A stretch of 64,000 bases of DNA, from positions 558,001 through 622,000 of the forward strand of contig OZ255624.1 of assembly GCA_965276675.1 (NCBI GenBank), read 5' to 3'. Origin of the DNA: G965276675 sp965276675. GTDB lineage: Bacteria; Acidobacteriota; Terriglobia; Terriglobales; Acidobacteriaceae. A program made the translations under genes and the position numbers. This document shows positions 57,851 to 64,000 of this stretch, piece by piece. Within the stretch, counting starts at the first letter, position 1. The number at the start of each line of letters is the position of its first letter. The notes beneath the pieces were generated by a model, which searched no databases, was not told the origin of the DNA, and saw nothing but the letters and a program-made list of their open reading frames with translations.

Positions 57851-59068
57851 GTGACGCAGGGAGAGCTGCTGGAAAGGGAAGAACGGGAAGAGAGCGCGGA
57901 GCAGAAGCTCGATTTGCTCGATGTGCTGCTGGTCTTTGCGCGCCGCAAGTGGGTCATCATCTTCTGGACGCTGGCCGGCCTGCTTTGCGGATTGGTGTTC
58001 ATGCTGGGGCAACCAACACTCTACCGGGCGGACGCCACCATCATGCCTCCCCAGCAGGAGCAGTCCAGTTCAGCGCTGCTGGGACAACTTGGCGTCCTTA
58101 CTGCCTTTAGCGGTGGGGGTGGCGGCGCCGCTCTGGGTCTGAAGAATCCCGCCGACCTGTACCTGGGACTTCTGGGAAGCAGAAGCGTGAACGACGATCT
58201 GGTGGTCAGGTTTCATCTGCAGGATGTCTACAAGGTTCGGAAAGTGTCGCAGGCCGCGGGCACTCTGCTGAAGCGTGCCCGCTTCAAGGCTGGGAAAGAC
58301 TCCCTGATTTCGATTTCGGTAGAAGACAAAGATCCCAAGCGCGCGGCGGTGCTTGCCAACGGCTATGTTGACGAGCTCTACCACCTCAATAACCGGTTAG
58401 CGATTGGTGAGGCAGCGCAGCGGCGTCAGTTCTTCGACCAGCAGCTTGCGGCAGAAAAAGACAGGCTCGCCGACGCGGAGGTCGCGCTCAAGAAGACACA
58501 GCTCTCTACTGGTCTGCTGGAGCCGACCAGCCAGGCCGCAACCATCATCCGCGCCGAAGCTGAGATCCGCGCGAACATCACCAGCCGGGAGGTGCAGCTT
58601 GCAGCCCTGCGCTCCTCGTCGACCGAACAAAACTCCGATGTGATCCGTCTGCGGACAGAATTAACGGGACTAAGCTCACAACTGAATCAGTTACAAAAAG
58701 GTGAGGGTCCCAGCGGTTCCCCTGCATCGGTTGCGCAGCTCCCAGCTGCGGCATTGTCCTTTCTGCGCGCCGAGCGTGAGGTGAAGTATCATCAGACACT
58801 CTTCGATCTGCTTGCGCGTCAGCTGGAGTCTGCCCGGCTGGACGAGGCCAAAGCCTCGCCAACTATTCAGATCGTCGACCGCGCCCAGGTGCCAGAGATC
58901 AAGTCCTGGCCGTCCAAGGCGCTCTTTCTCGGAGTGGGAGCCATCCTTGGTTTCGTGCTCGGATGCATGCGTTGCGTGGTGGTCTACTTATACGACTTTG
59001 CCGACACCGACCCACGATTCCGCACCAGGTTCACCAGTTTCAAGAGAACTATGCGCCTCAGTGTCTAA
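57851..59068 (+). CDS. Wzz-like chain length determinant protein
   Basis: A 405-residue polysaccharide co-polymerase. Two membrane helices (about residues 33-55 and 355-378) flank a large periplasmic coiled-coil region (about 185-310). The N-terminal part carries the Wzz signature around PTLYRADATIMPP. There is no cytoplasmic tyrosine kinase domain; the C-terminus is a short basic tail. It would set chain length together with the Wzy-like protein and the SLBB exporter. GTG start with AGGAG upstream. The next gene start overlaps its stop. Confidence 0.88.
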   Translation: MTQGELLEREEREESAEQKLDLLDVLLVFARRKWVIIFWTLAGLLCGLVFMLGQPTLYRADATIMPPQQEQSSSALLGQLGVLTAFSGGGGGAALGLKNPADLYLGLLGSRSVNDDLVVRFHLQDVYKVRKVSQAAGTLLKRARFKAGKDSLISISVEDKDPKRAAVLANGYVDELYHLNNRLAIGEAAQRRQFFDQQLAAEKDRLADAEVALKKTQLSTGLLEPTSQAATIIRAEAEIRANITSREVQLAALRSSSTEQNSDVIRLRTELTGLSSQLNQLQKGEGPSGSPASVAQLPAAALSFLRAEREVKYHQTLFDLLARQLESARLDEAKASPTIQIVDRAQVPEIKSWPSKALFLGVGAILGFVLGCMRCVVVYLYDFADTDPRFRTRFTSFKRTMRLSV

Positions 59069-60047
59069 GACATCTTCGTTACAAACCACTGAAGATGCCA
59101 TGCCGGTAGTTGCCGGAAGCCGGCCAGTTCGCATCTACGCCGTGGTCGTGCTCTACAAGCGAGCGGCCAGTGACTCGGCGACACTTCGCACACTGCTAGC
59201 CTCCGCAGAACGGCTGGCCCCGAACACCGTCGATCTCCACGTCTTGCTCTACGACAATACGCCGGGTGCCGCGAACAACTCGACCCCTGCAGAGCTTGTC
59301 ACCTACCATGCTGCGCGCGCGAACAACGGCCTCGCTGGCGCCTACAACAAGGCTTTGGACCTGGCTGAGAACAGTGATTTCGAGTGGCTGCTGACGCTGG
59401 ACCAGGATACGGAGCTGCTGCCAGAGTACCTGTCCATTATGGCGGAGCTGGCCGACGCCAAGCGAAGCGATACCCGCATTGCGGCCATCGTACCGCACCT
59501 CGTAGACGGTACGCGCCTCCTATCGCCAGTAGCGGTAGGTCGTTTCACGCACAAGCCGCTCCCACTCGCCTTCGATGGCGTGCCTCAAGGCGAGGCGCGG
59601 GCTCTCAATTCAGGTGCGCTACTCCGCGTTGCGGCGTTGCATGAACTGGGCGGCTTCCATCCGCTCTTCTGGCTCAACTACCTGGACAACTGGCTGCATC
59701 ATGCGCTGTATCAGCATGGCAAGTCTCTCTACGTGGCGAGAGATCTCGTGGTTCAGCACGAGCTGTCGCTGCTGGATTATCGCGGCCGCATGACGCTGGC
59801 GCACTACAGCGATTTCCTGCTAGCCGAGTCGGCCTTCCATGACTTGAACGGCGGCTGGCTTCAGAGTCTCTTGCATACGGCGCAACTGGCAGTGCGGCTG
59901 TGGAATCAACATCGGCGTAAAGAGACTCCCGAGATACTGGCTGCTACCCGGCGGGGTCTGGCTTGGCGTCTAACAAGGACCAGAAAGAGACGCTTACGCG
60001 AGTGGTCGAAGCAGATGGAACTGCGGACCAGAGAATCGGGATCCTAA
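59061..60047 (+). CDS. Glycosyltransferase family 2, first of a tandem pair
   Basis: A 328-residue GT2 enzyme, rhamnosyltransferase-like. It begins YAVVVLYKRAASD, and has NNGLAGAYNKALDLA and the metal-binding LDQDTELL (about residues 112-119), followed by the acceptor-side region WLNYLDNWLHHAL. GTG 59061 overlaps the Wzz stop (GTGTCTAA) and suggests coupling; ATG 59100 is an alternative that drops 13 residues. It adds a sugar to the lipid-linked repeat unit on the cytoplasmic side. Its neighbour downstream is a paralogue. Confidence 0.85.
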   Translation: MSKTSSLQTTEDAMPVVAGSRPVRIYAVVVLYKRAASDSATLRTLLASAERLAPNTVDLHVLLYDNTPGAANNSTPAELVTYHAARANNGLAGAYNKALDLAENSDFEWLLTLDQDTELLPEYLSIMAELADAKRSDTRIAAIVPHLVDGTRLLSPVAVGRFTHKPLPLAFDGVPQGEARALNSGALLRVAALHELGGFHPLFWLNYLDNWLHHALYQHGKSLYVARDLVVQHELSLLDYRGRMTLAHYSDFLLAESAFHDLNGGWLQSLLHTAQLAVRLWNQHRRKETPEILAATRRGLAWRLTRTRKRRLREWSKQMELRTRESGS

Positions 60048-60052
60048 ATCTC

Positions 60053-61066
60053 GTGACTCTTTCACCAAGTTCGGTTGAAGGCGGCGCTAATCAGACGGGC
60101 GTCTCATCGCATATGATCCTTGCCGTCGTGGTTCTTTACAACACGGATCGCGACCGATCGCAAACACTCCGCGGGCTGGAGCAGGCCGTTGCACAAAACC
60201 CCGCATTGCTCAACGACATTCGCGTTCTTCTTTGGGATAACTCCCCCGAGCCGCTCCTTGCGCTGAAGCTTCCTTTCGCCTTCGAGTACAGGCATTCCGG
60301 CGGTAATGCCGGGGTTGCTGGCGCTTATAATCAGGCCGCTGCATTCGCAAGACTCCAAGAGATCCCTTGGCTCCTGTTGCTGGATCAGGATACCGCAGTC
60401 ACGGAAGAGTTCCTGCGCGTGATGGCCGGGCATGCGCATACGCTTGCCGCAAACCAAACAGTCGCAGCGGCTGTGCCTTTTCTATACGCCGGGAATTTCC
60501 AGCTCTCTCCGCGGTTTGTCCGCTTCAGCCGGCACACAGCCATTCCTGCGAGTTCCGCTGGTCTATTGCGAGAAAGGATGTTTGCCGCCAATAGTGGGAC
60601 GCTGATGCGCAGAACGGTACTCGAGGAGATCGGCGGATACAGCGATGATTTCTGGCTCGACTATTCAGACATCTATGTCTTTCATCGCTTATATGAGCAG
60701 GGTAAAGGCGTTTTCGTGGCTGCTGATGCTTATCTTCAGCATGAGATTGCAATGCTGGACTATGACGGCAGAATGACTGCCCAGCGCTACAGAAACTACC
60801 TGGCCGCAGAGGGAGCATTTCACGATCTGTATAAGAGTAGGCTCGAGCGGTTCGCGCATCTTCTACGATTGCTGGCGCGAGCGGTGCGTCAGCGTCGCTA
60901 TCGCGATCCAGTATTCCGGCAAATCACTTGGCAAAGCTTTTGGGAGCGTCTGTGGACACGACGTAAATGCAGGCTGGCTCAATGGAAACAAGCCGGGGAG
61001 GCGCGCCGGGGAGAGTCGTCGAAGCCGCAGCCTGGCTGCTTGACACCGCAAAAACCTTCTCTGTAA
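60053..61066 (+). CDS. Glycosyltransferase family 2, second of a tandem pair
   Basis: A 337-residue GT2 enzyme paralogous to the previous one: ILAVVVLYNTDRD, NAGVAGAYNQAAAFA, LLDQDTAVTEEF and FWLDYSDIYVFHRLYEQG correspond position by position. GTG 60053 begins 6 bases after the preceding stop; ATG 60113 is the next candidate, and an open frame back to 59963 overlaps the previous gene. The pair probably adds two successive sugars, or the same sugar in different linkages. A basic, proline-containing tail of about 40 residues ends the protein. Confidence 0.83.
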   Translation: MTLSPSSVEGGANQTGVSSHMILAVVVLYNTDRDRSQTLRGLEQAVAQNPALLNDIRVLLWDNSPEPLLALKLPFAFEYRHSGGNAGVAGAYNQAAAFARLQEIPWLLLLDQDTAVTEEFLRVMAGHAHTLAANQTVAAAVPFLYAGNFQLSPRFVRFSRHTAIPASSAGLLRERMFAANSGTLMRRTVLEEIGGYSDDFWLDYSDIYVFHRLYEQGKGVFVAADAYLQHEIAMLDYDGRMTAQRYRNYLAAEGAFHDLYKSRLERFAHLLRLLARAVRQRRYRDPVFRQITWQSFWERLWTRRKCRLAQWKQAGEARRGESSKPQPGCLTPQKPSL

Positions 61067-61111
61067 GGTTGCGAAAGAGGTGGCCAGCTGTCTACCACAG
61101 GAAATGCGGAG

Positions 61112-61969
61112 ATGCAGGAGTTGAACCGGTCTGGAGAACGTGCGCCCGACGGTGTTCTGGACCAGTTGCTCGACGGAGCCTTCACCCGCAAACTGGAACG
61201 CCTTGCGAAGGACAGTTCCGAACGCTATGAAAGCGCTAAACCTTTCCCGCATATTTACTTCGACGATTTCCTTCCAACCGCTGTGGCAGAGGCAGCGCTA
61301 CGCGATTTTCCTGACCCGAAGCAGGTAGAGTGGCTCAAGCACCGGGGTGTCGATCAGCACAAAAAGCTTGCCTTCGATCATGCAGAGGACTTGCCCTCTC
61401 CGCTCAGGGATATTTTGTTCTTCCTGAACACGCGGCCAATGCTCGAATTTCTCGAGACGCTCACCGGAATAAGAGATGTCTTCGGAGATCCGTACTATAA
61501 CGGCGGAGGGCTTCACCAGACCAAGCCCGGCGGCAGTCTTGAAGTTCACGCCGACTATAGTTTTCATCCGAAGCTCAAGGTGGACCGCCGGATCAATGTT
61601 CTGATTTATTTGAACAAGGATTGGCGGGAAGAGTACGGCGGCAACTTTGAGCTCTGGAACCGGGATCTCACCAAGGCCGAGCAGAAAATACTGCCCATCT
61701 TCAATCGATGCGCCATCTTCAGCACTACCAGCTATTCCTATCACGGCCACCCGGAGCCGCTGTCATGCCCTCCAGACCGGACCCGGAAATCGATCGCAAC
61801 CTACTATTTCACCAACGGCCGGCCAGCGGAGGAAGAGACGCAGGCCCACGCAGTCGCTTTCGTGCGGCGGCCCGGGCAATCAGAGCCCTTGCTGCACAAG
61901 GCCAAAAAGGTTCTGCATGCGTTCACTCCGCCGATCGTTCTAAGCACCTATCGCAAGCTGCGCAAATAG
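61112..61969 (+). CDS. 2-oxoglutarate/Fe(II)-dependent oxygenase
   Basis: A 285-residue dioxygenase with a double-stranded beta-helix. The iron ligands are HAD (in EVHADYS, about residues 147-149) and the distal histidine in SYHGHP (about 211-213), with an arginine about ten residues on (RKSIATYYF) suited to bind 2-oxoglutarate. It resembles prolyl-hydroxylase-like proteins found in sugar and natural-product clusters. The substrate may be a nucleotide sugar, a glycan or a protein. It is placed between glycosyltransferase genes and transcribed with them. Confidence 0.85.
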   Translation: MQELNRSGERAPDGVLDQLLDGAFTRKLERLAKDSSERYESAKPFPHIYFDDFLPTAVAEAALRDFPDPKQVEWLKHRGVDQHKKLAFDHAEDLPSPLRDILFFLNTRPMLEFLETLTGIRDVFGDPYYNGGGLHQTKPGGSLEVHADYSFHPKLKVDRRINVLIYLNKDWREEYGGNFELWNRDLTKAEQKILPIFNRCAIFSTTSYSYHGHPEPLSCPPDRTRKSIATYYFTNGRPAEEETQAHAVAFVRRPGQSEPLLHKAKKVLHAFTPPIVLSTYRKLRK

Positions 61970-62063
61970 CTCAGACGACGTGCACCGTCGTCTGAGCGTG
62001 GTGGTGGCTCGGGCAGCTTTCTTCGAGCTTAGGCAGTCGACTTGAGCACTTCCATCCATATTC

Positions 62064-63224
62064 ATGCGCATCTTCTATGATCATCAGGCAACATCGCTTC
62101 AGGATGCGGGTGGTCTGTCGAGGTATCATTACGAGCTGGCGCGAGAGCTAGGGCGGCAGGATGGTGTTCGCCTGGAATACTTTCTCGGGCTGAACGCTTC
62201 CGTGATGCCGTTTGCTGATTTGCGCGGCCAGGGCGCGAGGGTCGTCAGCTGGCCCGCACTCATGCGCCCCGGCTATCTGCGCTATGCGTTGAATGCGTTG
62301 GCGACAAGTGCTGTTATGCCCCTGCGCGGCATCTTCGATGTATATCACTCCACCTACCAGCGCTATGAACGCGCTGTGCGCAGCAAAGCTCTTGTCACCA
62401 CGCATCATGACAGCACGCAGGAAAGGTATCCGGAGCTGTTTCGAAATGCCGGCGCAATCCGGCAGCGCAAGCGGGAGCTCTACAAGCGGGCCGATGCGAT
62501 CATCTGCATCTCAGCGGCCAGCAAGGCTGACCTGCTCCACTTTTACGAGGTTGACGAGGTGAAGACAGCCGTGATCTATCATGGCTTTTCGCCGCTCACC
62601 GGGGGTGTCCAGCACGAATCCGAGGCAGTCATGTCTCTCACGCAACCGAAGTTGTTACATAAGCCCCCTTATCTGCTCTATGTCGGCTCTCGCAGCCGTT
62701 ATAAGAATTTTGCTGCCCTCCTGGAGGCATTTGCCTCGCTCTCTGACACGAAGCTCTTCGCGGCCTCGGATTATCGGCTGCATGTTGCCGGGGGCGGTGC
62801 ATGGACGGCGGACGAAAGGGCGCACATCGCTTCCCGGCGCCTCGGGGATCGCGTTCTGCTTACCCCAAAAGTAAGCGAAACGGCTCTGGCAACCCTTTAT
62901 CGCGGAGCAGCCCTCTTCGTCTACCCCAGCCTGCACGAAGGCTTCGGCTTTCCGCCGTTGGAGGCGATGAGCCAGGGGTGTCCCGTGCTGGCAAGCAACA
63001 CTTCGTCGATGCCCGAGATTTGCGGGAACGCGGCATTTTACTTTGATCCGAGTACACCTGGTGATCTGGCGCATGAACTGGAGAGGCTCCTCGCCTCCGA
63101 GACGATGCGCTGCTCCAAGCAGGCGATTGGATTAGCGCAGGTGCAACGCTACAGCTGGAGACGGACGGCAGTGGAGACATTGCGTGTCTACAAGCGGGTC
63201 CAGGCCGCCGGAGCGGCCGTCTAA
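62064..63224 (+). CDS. Glycosyltransferase family 4
   Basis: A 386-residue GT-B fold transferase of family 4. The N-terminal domain starts MRIFYDHQATSLQDAGGLSR, with the glycine-rich acceptor loop. The C-terminal domain has YVGSRSRYKNF and the EX7E motif in HEGFGFPPLEAMSQGCPVLA (about residues 291-310), typical of retaining mannosyl- or galactosyltransferases using a nucleotide sugar. No membrane helix is present. It follows the dioxygenase gene in the exopolysaccharide cluster and precedes an epimerase gene. Confidence 0.88.
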   Translation: MRIFYDHQATSLQDAGGLSRYHYELARELGRQDGVRLEYFLGLNASVMPFADLRGQGARVVSWPALMRPGYLRYALNALATSAVMPLRGIFDVYHSTYQRYERAVRSKALVTTHHDSTQERYPELFRNAGAIRQRKRELYKRADAIICISAASKADLLHFYEVDEVKTAVIYHGFSPLTGGVQHESEAVMSLTQPKLLHKPPYLLYVGSRSRYKNFAALLEAFASLSDTKLFAASDYRLHVAGGGAWTADERAHIASRRLGDRVLLTPKVSETALATLYRGAALFVYPSLHEGFGFPPLEAMSQGCPVLASNTSSMPEICGNAAFYFDPSTPGDLAHELERLLASETMRCSKQAIGLAQVQRYSWRRTAVETLRVYKRVQAAGAAV

Positions 63225-63266
63225 CTGCCAGCCCTTCACTCCCCCACCTCAAAACGATTAGTATCA

Positions 63267-64000
63267 ATGCGGATGCAGCAAAGAGTTCTCATAACAGGTG
63301 GACTTGGTTTTATCGGCATGGCGCTGGCGCGCAGGCTCAATCAGATTGGGCTTACCGTTCGCCTGATGGACAATCTAAGTCCACAAGTGCATGGTCCCCT
63401 GCCTCGCACCGATCGGGCCAGTCTCCTGCACGAAGACAATATCGAGATCATGCGCGGCGACGTCTCTTTGCGCAGGGATTGGGAGACAGCGCTGGAAGAT
63501 GTCTCGACCGTCGTGCACCTGGCAGCCGAGACGGGCACTGGCCAATCGATGTACCGGATCGCGGATTACACGCAGAACAATGTCGGGGGCACCGCGCAAC
63601 TGCTGGATGTGCTGGCCAATGAACACCACACCGTCACCAAGCTGATTCTCTCCTCGTCGCGCTCCGTCTACGGAGAAGGTGCATACCACTGCCCGCGCTG
63701 CGGAGTCGTGTACCCGGGCAGGCGCACGGCACAAGCGCTGGCTTCCGGGGTTTGGGAGCTTTCCTGCTCCTGCTGTCTCGGTCCCGCCCGGAGCATCGCC
63801 ACGCCGGAAGATGCGAAGCTCTCGCCGGCATCCATCTATGCCGCCACTAAGCTGGCACAAGAGCATCTGCTGCGCATCGCGGGTGAGTCTCTGGGCATTC
63901 CCTACATCATCTTCCGCTTTCAGAATGTCTACGGGGAAGGCCAGTCGCTCAACAATCCCTACACGGGGATCCTGTCGATCTTCGCCAATCGTATTCGCCA
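63267..64000 (+). CDS. NAD-dependent epimerase/dehydratase with zinc-ribbon insertion, partial
   Basis: An extended short-chain dehydrogenase cut by the right edge; about 244 residues are visible. The NAD-binding motif GGLGFIG follows the start (MRMQQRVLITGG), and the catalytic triad is represented by the serine in ILSSSRSVYGE and the YAATK motif. Between them lies an insertion with CPRC and CSCC, which could bind zinc. A similar cysteine-containing insertion is known to me from dTDP-L-rhamnose 4-epimerase-like proteins, so a dTDP-6-deoxysugar epimerase is the best guess. It would supply a nucleotide sugar to the transferases upstream. Confidence 0.8.
   Translation, partial: MRMQQRVLITGGLGFIGMALARRLNQIGLTVRLMDNLSPQVHGPLPRTDRASLLHEDNIEIMRGDVSLRRDWETALEDVSTVVHLAAETGTGQSMYRIADYTQNNVGGTAQLLDVLANEHHTVTKLILSSSRSVYGEGAYHCPRCGVVYPGRRTAQALASGVWELSCSCCLGPARSIATPEDAKLSPASIYAATKLAQEHLLRIAGESLGIPYIIFRFQNVYGEGQSLNNPYTGILSIFANRIR

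Overview
The window looks like chromosomal DNA of an Acidobacteriota member, probably of the Acidobacteriaceae/Terriglobales. This rests on gene content, not on a marker gene: an 834-residue duplicated MacB-type orphan permease, a secreted beta-propeller protein with choice-of-anchor D repeats, an alternative complex III operon fused to an A2-type caa3 oxidase operon, a hopanoid-type family 21 glycosyltransferase, and dispersed intergenic repeats of a kind I associate with these genomes. Base composition is GC-rich. No rRNA, tRNA, CRISPR array, integrase or transposase gene was seen.

Layout. 1-1.9 kb: two tandem MacB-type permeases. 1.9-4.2 kb (minus): a cytochrome b/molybdopterin fusion protein translationally coupled to an HPP membrane protein. 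4.4-18.6 kb: a PDZ aspartyl protease, then a surface-glycolipid region with a GT21 enzyme, three paralogous GT-C membrane proteins, two further GT39/ArnT-like transferases, an acyltransferase 3 and a zinc-ribbon methyltransferase. 18.6-25.5 kb: a region with several decayed genes: an internally deleted nucleotidyltransferase remnant, a frameshifted HigB-type toxin beside an intact HigA-type antitoxin, and a quinone-reductase gene with two single-base frameshifts, mixed with an intact large permease, a Rieske oxygenase and a secreted unknown. 25.5-30.7 kb: a GH57 enzyme, an unknown membrane protein and an AlkA-type glycosylase.

31.1-45.2 kb is the respiratory core. actABCDEF plus a one-helix unknown encode a quinol-oxidising complex; Sco and CoxBACD follow. 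Electrons would pass from quinol through the pentaheme ActA and monoheme ActE to the cytochrome c domain of CoxB, then to CuA and the haem-copper centre, with Sco loading CuA. A class II photolyase follows, its stop codon lying inside a small palindromic element. A related element further on supplies the ribosome-binding site of an FkbM methyltransferase gene.

47.0-64.0 kb: a 1.5-kilocodon secreted propeller protein, then an exopolysaccharide cluster (FkbM methyltransferase, Wzy-like ligase/polymerase, cupredoxin, SLBB export protein, Wzz-like chain-length protein, two GT2 transferases, a 2-oxoglutarate dioxygenase, a GT4 transferase and a zinc-ribbon NAD-epimerase cut by the window edge). 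The less ordinary signals are the probable leaderless promoters of two GT-C paralogues, the palindromic elements supplying a stop codon and an RBS, non-canonical starts of actE and the cupredoxin gene, and the cluster of decayed genes at 18.6-25.4 kb.
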